NCBI GenBank assembly: GCA_905215935.1
Contig: CAJMRY010000002.1
Location: 310,001-374,000 of the forward strand
DNA length: 64,000 nt
Direction of reading: 5' to 3'
From: an uncultured bacterium
GTDB taxonomy: Bacteria > Bacillota > Clostridia > TANB77 > CAG-508
The stretch's first letter is position 1, and every line of letters begins with the position of its first letter. This document shows, piece after piece, positions 9,058 through 17,586 of the stretch. The notes below the pieces were generated by a model that was not told the origin of the DNA, did not search any database, and saw only the letters and a program-made list of their open reading frames with translations. The position numbers and the translations under genes are program-made.

Positions 9058-11886
9058 ATGAATAATAAAATTATAATAAAAGGAGCAAAAGAGCATAATT
9101 TAAAAAATATAGATATAGAAATACCAAAGAATAAACTAGTTGTTGTTACAGGTCTTTCTGGTTCTGGTAAATCATCACTTGCATTTGATACATTATATGC
9201 AGAAGGTCAAAGAAGATATGTGGAAAGCCTTTCTTCATATGCACGTCAATTTTTAGGATTAATGGAAAAACCAAATGTAGAATCTATAGATGGGCTATCA
9301 CCAGCAATTTCAATAGATCAAAAAACAACTTCAAAAAATCCACGTTCTACAGTAGGAACAGTAACAGAAATATATGATTATATTCGTTTATTATATGCAC
9401 GAATAGGTGTTCCGTATTGTCCTACTTGTGGTAAAAAAATAGAAAAACAATCAATAGACCAAATACTAGATAGCATAATGAGTTTAGAAGCGGGAAGCAA
9501 AATACAAATATTAGCACCTGTTATAAGAGGAAGAAAAGGAGAATACACAAAACTATTAGAAAAATATCAAAAAGAAGGTTTTGTACGTGCAATAATAGAT
9601 GGAGACTTAGTAGAACTTTCTGATGATTTAGAAATAGATAGAAAGAAAAAGCATAACATAGACATAGTAGTAGATAGACTAGTTATAAAAGCAGGCATTA
9701 GAAGTAGGCTTGCAGAATCTGTAGAAGTAGCATTAAAAAATGCAGATGGATTAGTAAAAATAGATGTTGTAGGAAAAGAAGAACTTTTGTTTAGTGAAAA
9801 TTATGCATGTCCAGATTGCGGTTTTAGTTTTCCAGAATTAACACCCAGCATGTTCTCTTTTAATAATCCATTTGGAGCATGTCCTAGCTGTACAGGTATA
9901 GGTTTTTTAATGAAGATAGATGAAGATTTAATAATTCCAGATAAAAATAAAACTTTGTATGATGGTGTTAAAGCTTTTGGCGCAAGTACTATGAAAAAAG
10001 GCGACACTATGGCAAAAATGTATTTTGAAAGTATAGCTAAACATTATAATGTAGATATCTCAAAACCTATAAATAAGCTTCCTCGTGAGTTTTTAGATAA
10101 AATATTATATGGTACAGGTGATGAGAAGATAGATTTTGAATATGCATCTCCAGCAGGTATAAGAAAATATACAGCTCCATTTGAGGGAGTTATTCCGACA
10201 CTTACTAGACGTCATAATGAAACAAAATCTCAAGGTATGCGTGACTTTTATGAAATGTATATGAGTAATTCTGATTGTGACCATTGTCATGGGGCAAGAC
10301 TAAAAGAAGAAGTATTAGCTGTTAAAGTAGGAGATAAAAACATTAATGAATTAACAAATATGCCTATCAACAAAATAAAAGATTATATTAACAGCTTAAA
10401 ATTAACTAAAACAGAAAGTATGATATCAGAACAAATACTAAAAGAAATGAATAAAAGACTTCAATTCTTAATGGATGTGGGCTTAGAGTATTTAACATTA
10501 TCTAGAAGTGCTGGAACATTATCTGGAGGAGAAGCGCAACGTATTCGTTTAGCTACTCAAATTGGTTCTGGATTATCTGGTGTACTTTATATATTAGATG
10601 AACCAAGTATAGGATTACATCAAAGAGATAATGATAAGTTACTATCAACCTTAAAAAAATTAAGAGATTTAGGCAATACTCTTTTAGTAGTAGAACATGA
10701 TGAAGATACAATGTATGCTGCAGACCAAATTATAGATATAGGACCAGGTGCAGGTGTACATGGAGGAAATGTAATGGCACAAGGAACTGCTGAAGAAATT
10801 AAATTAATTAAAGATTCTATTACAGGTGAATATTTAAGTGGTAGAAAACAAATAGAAGTTCCAAAGAAGAGAAGAAAACCTATAAAAGGAAAATCTATAG
10901 AGGTAATAGGCGCAAAAGAAAATAATTTAAAAAATATTAATGTTAAATTTCCACTAGGCTTATTTACATGTGTTACAGGAGTATCTGGTTCAGGTAAGAG
11001 TACACTTGTAAATGAAATATTATATAAAACAATTGCAAAAGAAATAAATAAGTCAAACGAGAAACCAGGTAAGTGTAAATCTATAAAAGGTATAGAAAAT
11101 ATAGATAAAATTATTAATATAGATCAATCACCTATTGGCAGAACACCACGTTCTAATCCAGCTACTTATACAGGAGTATTCGATATTATTCGTGATATTT
11201 TTGCAGGAACCAATGAAGCTAAAATGAGAGGATATCAAAAAGGAAGATTTAGCTTTAATGTACCAGGAGGAAGATGTGAAAGTTGTTCTGGTGATGGACT
11301 TTTAAAAATAGAAATGCACTTTTTACCAGATATTTATGTACCATGTGAAGTATGTAATGGCAAAAGATATAATCATGAAACTTTAGAGGTAAAATATAAA
11401 GGTAAAACTATAGCAGATGTATTAGATATGACAGTAGAAGAAGCTTTAGTATTTTTTGAAAATATTCCTAAGATAAAACAAAAGATTCAAACTTTATATG
11501 ATGTAGGTCTTGGGTATATAAAACTAGGACAGCCATCTACAACATTATCTGGAGGAGAAGCACAACGTGTAAAACTTGCCACAGAACTTTCTAAAAGGGC
11601 AACCGGTAAAACATTATATATATTAGACGAACCAACAACAGGTCTTCATATTGCAGATGTTCACAAATTAGTAAACATATTACAAAGACTTGTAGATACT
11701 GGTAATAGCATCATTGTAATAGAACACAATTTAGATTTAATAAAAACTTGTGACCATATTATAGACCTAGGACCAGAAGGAGGAGATGGGGGAGGAGAAG
11801 TAATAGGTATTGGAACCCCAGAACAAATTGTTAAAAATGAGAAGAGTTATACAGGTAAGTTTTTGAAGAAGTATTTAGAAAGATAG
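9058..11886 (+). CDS. uvrA: UvrABC excinuclease subunit A
   Basis: 942 aa, the normal UvrA length; damage-recognition ATPase of nucleotide-excision repair. Seen: first Walker A GLSGSGKSSLAF (about 31-42), zinc-type CPTCGKK and CPDCGFSFPELTPSMFSFNNP, CDHCHG, first ABC signature LSGGEAQRI with LDEPSIGLH, second Walker A GVSGSGKSTLV, CESCSGDG and CEVCNGKRY zinc module, second signature LSGGEAQRV and LDEPTTGLH. Start behind AGGGGG. No in-frame CGG in the whole gene. Separated from uvrB by two foreign-looking genes, which probably split an original uvrBA unit. Confidence 0.98.
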   Translation: MNNKIIIKGAKEHNLKNIDIEIPKNKLVVVTGLSGSGKSSLAFDTLYAEGQRRYVESLSSYARQFLGLMEKPNVESIDGLSPAISIDQKTTSKNPRSTVGTVTEIYDYIRLLYARIGVPYCPTCGKKIEKQSIDQILDSIMSLEAGSKIQILAPVIRGRKGEYTKLLEKYQKEGFVRAIIDGDLVELSDDLEIDRKKKHNIDIVVDRLVIKAGIRSRLAESVEVALKNADGLVKIDVVGKEELLFSENYACPDCGFSFPELTPSMFSFNNPFGACPSCTGIGFLMKIDEDLIIPDKNKTLYDGVKAFGASTMKKGDTMAKMYFESIAKHYNVDISKPINKLPREFLDKILYGTGDEKIDFEYASPAGIRKYTAPFEGVIPTLTRRHNETKSQGMRDFYEMYMSNSDCDHCHGARLKEEVLAVKVGDKNINELTNMPINKIKDYINSLKLTKTESMISEQILKEMNKRLQFLMDVGLEYLTLSRSAGTLSGGEAQRIRLATQIGSGLSGVLYILDEPSIGLHQRDNDKLLSTLKKLRDLGNTLLVVEHDEDTMYAADQIIDIGPGAGVHGGNVMAQGTAEEIKLIKDSITGEYLSGRKQIEVPKKRRKPIKGKSIEVIGAKENNLKNINVKFPLGLFTCVTGVSGSGKSTLVNEILYKTIAKEINKSNEKPGKCKSIKGIENIDKIINIDQSPIGRTPRSNPATYTGVFDIIRDIFAGTNEAKMRGYQKGRFSFNVPGGRCESCSGDGLLKIEMHFLPDIYVPCEVCNGKRYNHETLEVKYKGKTIADVLDMTVEEALVFFENIPKIKQKIQTLYDVGLGYIKLGQPSTTLSGGEAQRVKLATELSKRATGKTLYILDEPTTGLHIADVHKLVNILQRLVDTGNSIIVIEHNLDLIKTCDHIIDLGPEGGDGGGEVIGIGTPEQIVKNEKSYTGKFLKKYLER

Positions 11887-11891
11887 AAGCG

Positions 11892-11944
11892 GAAATTTGG
11901 ACAAGGGGACGGTTCTCTTAAAACCATTCCCTTGTCCAAATTTC
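11892..11944. repeat. REP-like hairpin element, copy 1
   Basis: Perfect 16-base arms (GAAATTTGGACAAGGG and complement) enclose a GGGGACGGTTCTC core just after uvrA. It may also end uvrA transcription, but there is no T-run. The GGGACGG core is shared with hairpins at 31029 and 62825. Elements of this look are often mobilised by REP-associated Y1 transposases in other Firmicutes; no such gene is in the window. Confidence 0.7.
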
Positions 11945-11963
11945 AATAATATTTCATTCAAAA

Positions 11964-12059
11964 TTAATCACAGTTTTTATTATTTTTTTGGTTGTTATTT
12001 TTGTTATTATTCTTATTGTTATTTCTGTTTTGGTTGTTTTGATTATTTTTTTCTGACAT
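11964..12059 (-). CDS. Asn/Lys/Gln-rich 31-aa microprotein
   Basis: ATG at 12059, with GGAGGTG eight to nine bases upstream on this strand (plus strand 12066-12072). The peptide begins MSEKNNQNNQN and is about half Asn, with Lys and Gln, ending KNCD. The good ribosome-binding site and codon variety argue for a real gene. Function not recognised; short low-complexity Asn-rich proteins are found among spore and stress proteins of Clostridia, but I have no specific match. Confidence 0.5.
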   Translation of the reverse strand: MSEKNNQNNQNRNNNKNNNKNNNQKNNKNCD

Positions 12060-12230
12060 AATCTTACACCTCCATTCGTGATATTAATATTCTTAACAAA
12101 TTTCAAAAAAATATTCAAAAAAATTTACAGTTGTTAAAATTAATATTTTGATATATAATACCTAGAAATGTTTAACCAATAAAAAACAAGAGCATATTAT
12201 ACTAAAAGAAAAAATTGGGAGGGAATAAAA

Positions 12231-13634
12231 TTGGAAGAGATTAATACTAAATTAGAGGAATTTAATAAATATATTGTAAACAGAAAAGTGGCAATAATAG
12301 GTATTGGTGTTAGCAACATACCACTTTTGGAATATTTTAACAAAAAGGGTGCTAAAGTTACAGTCTTTGATAGAAGAAATATAGATAATATAGACAAAAA
12401 CATATTAGATACAATTTCAAATTATTGTATGGAAATGTCTTTTGGAGTAGATTATCTTTCAAAATTACATGGATTTGATATTATATTTCGTTCACCAAGT
12501 TGTAGACCAGATACTAAAGAAATAGTAGAGGAAGTAAATCGCGGTGCAATATTAACAACTGAAATTGAAATGTTAATGAAAATTTGTCCAGGAACAATAA
12601 TTGGAATTACAGGAAGTGATGGCAAAACAACAACAACAAGTTTAATTTATGAAATAATAAAACAAAAAGGATACAATTGTTATTTAGGTGGAAATATAGG
12701 AATTCCATTGTTTACAAAAGTTGATGAAATGAAAAAAGATGATATTGTAATACTGGAATTAAGTAGTTTTCAGTTAATGGATATGGAAATAAGTCCTAAT
12801 ATTTCTATTATAACTAATATAACACCAAATCATTTAGATATACATAAATCTTATGAAGAATATATAGAAAGTAAGAAAAATATTTTTAAATATCAAAATA
12901 AAGATGGAATATTAATTTTAAATTATGATAATGATATAACTAGAGAATTTGAAAAAGAAGCAAATGGAAAAGTAATATTTTTTAGTAGTAAGACAAAATT
13001 AGAAAATGGAATTATATATGATGATGAAAAAATAAAATCTTGTGAAAATGGAATAAGAAGACATATTTTAAATACAAAAAACATTTATATAAAAGGTATT
13101 CACAATTTTGAAAACATATGTGCAGCAATTGCTGCAACAGCACCATTAGTAGATATAGATACTCAAAATAAGGCAATATCTGAATTTAAAGGAGTACATC
13201 ATAGATTAGAATTTGTAAGAGATATAAATGGCGTAAAATGGTATAATGATTCTGCAAGTTCTTCTCCCACAAGAACTATAGCCGGAATAAATGCATTTAG
13301 TGAAGAGCTTATATTAATAACTGGAGGATATGACAAAAATTTAGATTATACACCAATGGCAAAACCCATTGTAGAAAAAGTAAAAACATTACTTCTAATA
13401 GGTCAGACTTCAGAAAAAATTTATAATACAGTAAAACAAGAAATGCAAAATCAAAATAAAATTGTAGAAATATATAAATGTGATAGCTTAGAAGAATGTA
13501 TAGAAATAGCAAAGGAACTGGCAAGGCCACAAGAAGTTGTATTATTTTCACCAGGTAGTGCTAGTTTCGACATGTTTAAAAATGCGTATCAAAGAGGAGA
13601 CATATTTAAAGAGTTGGTAAATAAAGTAGAATAA
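12231..13634 (+). CDS. murD: UDP-N-acetylmuramoyl-L-alanine--D-glutamate ligase
   Basis: 467 aa, cytosolic peptidoglycan precursor enzyme that adds D-Glu to UDP-MurNAc-Ala. TTG start at 12231 behind GGGAGGG. Seen: N-terminal Rossmann-like IIGIGVSNIPLLEYF, ATP-binding GITGSDGKTTTTSL (about 125-138), NITPNHLDIHKSYEEY, HNFENICAAIAA, HHRLEFVRDINGVKWYNDSASSSPTRT, ITGGYDK and LFSPGSASFDMFKNAYQRGD, all typical MurD motifs. No in-frame CGG. It is monocistronic here, outside any dcw cluster. Confidence 0.95.
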   Translation: MEEINTKLEEFNKYIVNRKVAIIGIGVSNIPLLEYFNKKGAKVTVFDRRNIDNIDKNILDTISNYCMEMSFGVDYLSKLHGFDIIFRSPSCRPDTKEIVEEVNRGAILTTEIEMLMKICPGTIIGITGSDGKTTTTSLIYEIIKQKGYNCYLGGNIGIPLFTKVDEMKKDDIVILELSSFQLMDMEISPNISIITNITPNHLDIHKSYEEYIESKKNIFKYQNKDGILILNYDNDITREFEKEANGKVIFFSSKTKLENGIIYDDEKIKSCENGIRRHILNTKNIYIKGIHNFENICAAIAATAPLVDIDTQNKAISEFKGVHHRLEFVRDINGVKWYNDSASSSPTRTIAGINAFSEELILITGGYDKNLDYTPMAKPIVEKVKTLLLIGQTSEKIYNTVKQEMQNQNKIVEIYKCDSLEECIEIAKELARPQEVVLFSPGSASFDMFKNAYQRGDIFKELVNKVE

Positions 13635-13677
13635 TAAAAAATAAATTTTTATTATTTTTAATAAAATATATAAATAC

Positions 13678-13768
13678 TAAAACTGTAGATATAATTTTAT
13701 AAGCTTAAGTATAAAGTAAATCTAATTTTAGATGGAGTAAGCTAATAATTTATATACTACAGTTTTAA
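13678..13768. repeat. Long inverted repeat after murD
   Basis: CTAAAACTGTAGATATAA at about 13678-13695 pairs with TTTATATACTACAGTTTTA at about 13749-13767, with AAGCTTA / TAAGCTA as an inner arm. It could be a structured 3' end of murD mRNA or a small mobile hairpin. No strong T-run directly after it. Confidence 0.45.
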
Positions 13769-13845
13769 ATTTTGCTATATTTTAGTAACAAACTAGTTAT
13801 AAACTGCATAATATAAAGCATAATAAAAAACTAGGAGGTAATAAT

Positions 13846-14496
13846 ATGTATTATAATGAGTACGAAGATTATATGAGAAGTGTCCTTGGATATAACAACA
13901 GAAATAATTTAAATTCATATAACGAAAATTATGAAGAAAATTTTTATTCAAATCCTACATATAATAGAAATTATCCAATGATGCAAGACAATATAGAAGA
14001 TTTATTCCCTGATATTTACAAAATTATTAATCCAATGGTATGTAAAATTTGTGCAAATAATACAAGACCAATAACTAATGATTTAATAGAACAAATGACA
14101 ATGGAAATATATAATAATATAGAAGCAGATGAAATAAATATAGTAAATGTGAACATAGAAACAAGAGAAGCAAATAATTCTAAGACAGTAAACAAAAAAC
14201 AAATAGAAGATAGGGATGTAAAGGAATTAAAAAATCAAGATAAAAATGAAAATAGAGATTTTAAAGAAACAAGACAGCCAAGACCCAATAATCCCTTATT
14301 GAGAGATTTAATTAGAATACTAATTTTGAATCAGTTATTGGGGGGAGGATTTTTTCCAGGAAGACCACCTATAAGACCACCATTTCCAGGACCTGGGACA
14401 CCAGGAAGACCACCTAGACCACCAATGAGGCCGCCATTTCCAAATCCAAGACCAGGTATGCGTGATTTCGACTATGATGATTATTTAAATTTTTAA
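13846..14496 (+). CDS. Hypothetical protein with Pro/Arg-rich tail
   Basis: 216 aa. The N-terminal third is Asn/Tyr-rich, the middle has VCKICANNTRPITNDLIEQM, and the last 60 residues are a Gly/Pro/Arg-rich low-complexity tail made of RPPxRPPF and FPGPG repeats. No signal peptide or membrane segment. Such Tyr/Asn-rich and Pro-rich proteins are often spore-coat or surface proteins in Clostridia, but this is only an inference from composition. Start ATG behind AGGAGGT. Confidence 0.7.
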   Translation: MYYNEYEDYMRSVLGYNNRNNLNSYNENYEENFYSNPTYNRNYPMMQDNIEDLFPDIYKIINPMVCKICANNTRPITNDLIEQMTMEIYNNIEADEINIVNVNIETREANNSKTVNKKQIEDRDVKELKNQDKNENRDFKETRQPRPNNPLLRDLIRILILNQLLGGGFFPGRPPIRPPFPGPGTPGRPPRPPMRPPFPNPRPGMRDFDYDDYLNF

Positions 14497-14702
14497 AAAA
14501 TTTTTACAAGATATGCAAAATATAACGTGCATATCTTTTTTTTATTTGCAAAAAATAATAATATGATTTTTGAAGTTTTAAATTATTTTATACTTCAAAA
14601 GTCTAAAATGAGCTTTATAGTCAAATGTAATTTTATAATATATTGTATAATTTTATATTTATATCTTTGGTTATAAAGAAATTTTAAGAAGGTAGGTATA
14701 TT

Positions 14703-15140
14703 ATGAAAGTAAAAGATTGTATGTGTAATGATGTAAAATTTGTTACCCCTAATACTACAGTATGCGATTGTGCAAAATTAATGTGTAATAGTCATATTGG
14801 ATGTGTTCCTGTATGTGATGATGCTAAAAATGTTGTTGGACTTGTTACAGACAGGGATGTTATTATGCGTGCTATAGCGTGTGATAAAGATTATAAAACA
14901 ACTCCAGTTAGTGACATTATGACTTGCAAAGTATGTTGTTGTGATGCAAACAGTGACATTAAAGAAGCAGAAAAATTAATGTCACAAAATGCAGTTAGAA
15001 GATTACCTGTGATAGAAAACAATAAAATTATAGGAATTTTAACAATAGGCGATTTAGCTCAAAATCAAAATGTAAATACAGAAAGCGTTTGTGAGACATT
15101 AGAAAATATTTGCGACTGTAAAACTAAAAACGCAGAGTAA
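14703..15140 (+). CDS. CBS-domain protein
   Basis: 145 aa made of two CBS motifs: CMCNDVKFVTPNTTVCDCAKLM...GCVPVCDDAKNVVGLVTDRDV and IMTCKVCCCDAN...LPVIENNKIIGILTIGDLA. It is unusually rich in cysteine (CCCD, CDCK). Stand-alone CBS pairs bind adenine nucleotides and act as sensors; no partner domain is present. Start ATG 14703 after AAGGTAGG. Confidence 0.88.
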   Translation: MKVKDCMCNDVKFVTPNTTVCDCAKLMCNSHIGCVPVCDDAKNVVGLVTDRDVIMRAIACDKDYKTTPVSDIMTCKVCCCDANSDIKEAEKLMSQNAVRRLPVIENNKIIGILTIGDLAQNQNVNTESVCETLENICDCKTKNAE

Positions 15141-15152
15141 ATCGAATATTGC

Positions 15153-15210
15153 TCGAGCATTTGAGACAACATTGGGGATAGGGTTAAACGTTCGCCCAAT
15201 GTTTGCTCGA
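15153..15210. repeat. Hairpin in the gap between CBS gene and permease
   Basis: TCGAGCA (15153-15159) pairs with TGCTCGA (15204-15210) and ACATTGGG (15169-15176) with CCCAATGT (15195-15202), leaving a bulge on the left arm. It may terminate the CBS gene (TGTTTT follows) or regulate the permease. Confidence 0.5.
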
Positions 15211-15267
15211 TGTTTTAGGAATAAAAATAATAAAATGACATAAAATATATAGCAAGAGGTATTACAT

Positions 15268-16366
15268 ATGGTTTTAGATATGAATTATTGGACTAAAGTT
15301 CTAAGAAAATTATTTGTTTTAATATTAATGGTTGTACGGTGTATATTTAGGTTTTAAATTAGCCATATTTTATATGCCTTTTTTAATTGCTTTTATACTT
15401 TCTATGTTAATAGAACCAGTAATACGTTTTTTTATGAGGAAAATTAAATTAAAAAGAAGGACAAGCGCCATAATTGTTTTTGTAATAGTAATTGGTATAA
15501 TAATAGGACTTATAGCATGGGGGATAATTACATTAATTCAAGAAGCATCTAATATGTTAACAGGGATTAATGAATATTTTGAAAAGACATATATACAAAT
15601 TCAAGATATAATTTCAAAATTCGAATTTAGCAAATTACAAATACCACAAGAAATACAAACAATAGTACAAAATAGTGCAGGAGATTTTCTGGATACATTA
15701 TCTACATGGTTAAAAACAGGATTAACTAAAGTTTTAAATACATTAACATCACTTCCAACTATAGGATTTTATATAGTAATTTGCATACTTTCATTATATT
15801 TTATTTGTACAGACAAAATATATATGTTAGATCAATTAGACCATCATTTACCAGAAACATGGGTAAAAAGACTCATAAAGCATATAAAGGAAATTGCTAA
15901 AGCATTAGGATGTTATTTAAAAGCTCAATCAATTTTGATATTAATTTCATTTGTAATATCATTAATAGGTTTATATATTTTTAATTTTATAGGATTAAAT
16001 ATACAATTTCCATTGATGGCAGCATTAGGAATAGGATTTGTTGATGCACTTCCTATATTTGGTTCTGGAACAGTAATGGTACCTTGGGCAATAATATCTG
16101 CCTGCAATGGTGATTTCACACTTGGGCTTGCATTACTTGGACTATGGGCTGTAATGAGTATTATAAGACAACTAATAGAACCTAAAATAGTTAGTAAGCA
16201 AATAGGAATTCATCCAATATTTACGTTAATTGCTATGTATACAGGATTTAAATTTATAGGGATTTTAGGAATGCTTATAGGACCAATTATTTTAATTGTG
16301 TTAAAAAATATTTTTTCTACTATATTAGATAAGGGAATAATGAAATCGATATTCGAAAGGGAATAA
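15268..16366 (+). CDS. AI-2E family transporter/permease, with one CGG +1 site
   Basis: About 365 aa, polytopic membrane protein of the AI-2E transporter (YtvI/YrrI/TqsA-like) family. True start is the ATG at 15268 behind AGAGGT. The frame is lost at the CGG at 15337-15339 (codon 24) and restored by reading CGGT as one residue, joining MVLDMNYWTKVL...LILMVV to GVYLGFKLAIFYMPF. Without the shift the protein loses its first membrane helix. Seen after that: several hydrophobic helices, the central amphipathic domain (residues 85-160) and GFVDALPIFGSGTVMVPWAI plus the C-terminal RQLIEPKIVSKQIGIHP, the family signature. Substrate unknown. Confidence 0.88.
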
Positions 16367-16411
16367 CTGTATTGGAATTCACTGTTGTTTTATTTTTGCG
16401 ACAATGTTACC

Positions 16412-16567
16412 GCTTGTCTAATTGTTATATATTTTTTAAAAATCAATCTTGAAGTGTGGCGGATGAGTGCTAATAATTACTTTTATATCACGTAGTTTAG
16501 ATAGAAAAATAAGATATGATGTGCCATTGACGATTGGTTTTAAAAAATATATAACAATTAGACAAGC
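16412..16567. mobile_element. MITE-like element with 36-37 base inverted ends
   Basis: 16412-16448 (starts GCTTGTCTAATTGTTATATA) and 16532-16567 (its near-perfect complement, one or two differences) flank about 83 bases with no reading frame. The size, 156 bases, and long terminal inverted repeats suit a miniature transposable element. I could not see a convincing target duplication and there is no transposase in the window. Confidence 0.6.
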
Positions 16568-16643
16568 TAGTATGTACTTTTAAACAATTATTATTTGTAA
16601 TTCTAGGTTCTAGATTAACACTTTTTTATTTTTTTCACTTAAA

Positions 16644-17192
16644 TTAAAATATATTGGAAGTTGGAATATATGAATCATCAGGAGGATAAACAAATTCGTC
16701 ATTTGGTTTGTCTACTTGTTTTATTTTTGTAACTTCAATAATTGGTATCTCTCCATGATAATTTCCTTTTGTAATTTTACCTTCGATTTCTATCCAAGTA
16801 TTATCAGCAAAGTTTTTAGCTGAGTTACTATGACACAAAAAACCAACAACTACAGTTTGAAAATCTGAACTAATAACCATATTTCTTCCTAAAACAAATT
16901 GATCTTCTGAAAAATCATAAACTCTATAAACAAATCCAGTAAATTTAATACGGTTACCTTCATATAAACTTAAATTGTTATGAACTTCATTTAATATATT
17001 TGTATAATTTCTACTGTTTAATTCATTGCTTTTTTCGTAATTTAGCTCATCATTAACTTTAGAAGTATTAATGTTCGAACCGAAGATTTTATAAGCAATA
17101 ATTCCACATATAACTAGTATTATAACAAGCAAAACAATAAAAAAGTTTTTAATTAATTTATTTCCGTTTATTTTTAAATTGTATATAAACAT
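16644..17192 (-). CDS. Membrane-anchored protein, YcgQ/TIGR03943-like C-terminal domain
   Basis: 182 aa from ATG 17192 (GAAGG upstream). One N-terminal membrane helix (about 16-35), then an extracytoplasmic domain with GNRIKFTGFVYRV, QFVLGRNMVISSDF, VGFLCHS, WIEIEGKI, GEIPIIEV and FVYPP. This order fits the OB-like C-terminal domain of the TIGR03943/YcgQ family, usually found next to the permease YcgR; here no such partner is present and the usual N-terminal helices are missing. Function unknown. Confidence 0.65.
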   Translation of the reverse strand: MFIYNLKINGNKLIKNFFIVLLVIILVICGIIAYKIFGSNINTSKVNDELNYEKSNELNSRNYTNILNEVHNNLSLYEGNRIKFTGFVYRVYDFSEDQFVLGRNMVISSDFQTVVVGFLCHSNSAKNFADNTWIEIEGKITKGNYHGEIPIIEVTKIKQVDKPNDEFVYPPDDSYIPTSNIF

Positions 17193-17586
17193 AGAACAAC
17201 CTTCTTTCATAGCTATTATTTTTTATAAGTTTTAATAAATATTATTCTGAAAAGAGAAATATATACCATGTATTCAAAAATTGTTGTAGGATAACACATG
17301 AGTCTAAAAACATATACTTTCAATACAAAAAACAATATAAATGTGAAAAAGAATTATGAAAATTGATAGAAAAAAGTTTCACATAAGATTTAACTTGAAT
17401 ATATAGAACAAGAAAACATTTTCAATTGAAAAGTTGCGAAAGTTTTTTATTTGTGTGGCTGGCATGTCGTTTTATCAAGTAACCTAAAATTTATAACAAT
17501 TTCTACTTGCTAAAAATAATAAAGAGTGGTATATTACTATGGAAGTATTAAAACATATATACATAAGATAGAAAGGGAGAAAATAA
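17193..17586. other. Divergent intergenic region, nothing firm
   Basis: 394 AT-rich bases between the divergent 182-aa gene and secA. The secA ribosome-binding site (GAAAGGGAG) lies at its end. I see possible promoter-like AT tracts but no clear pair of boxes, RNA gene or conserved repeat. Confidence 0.5.
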
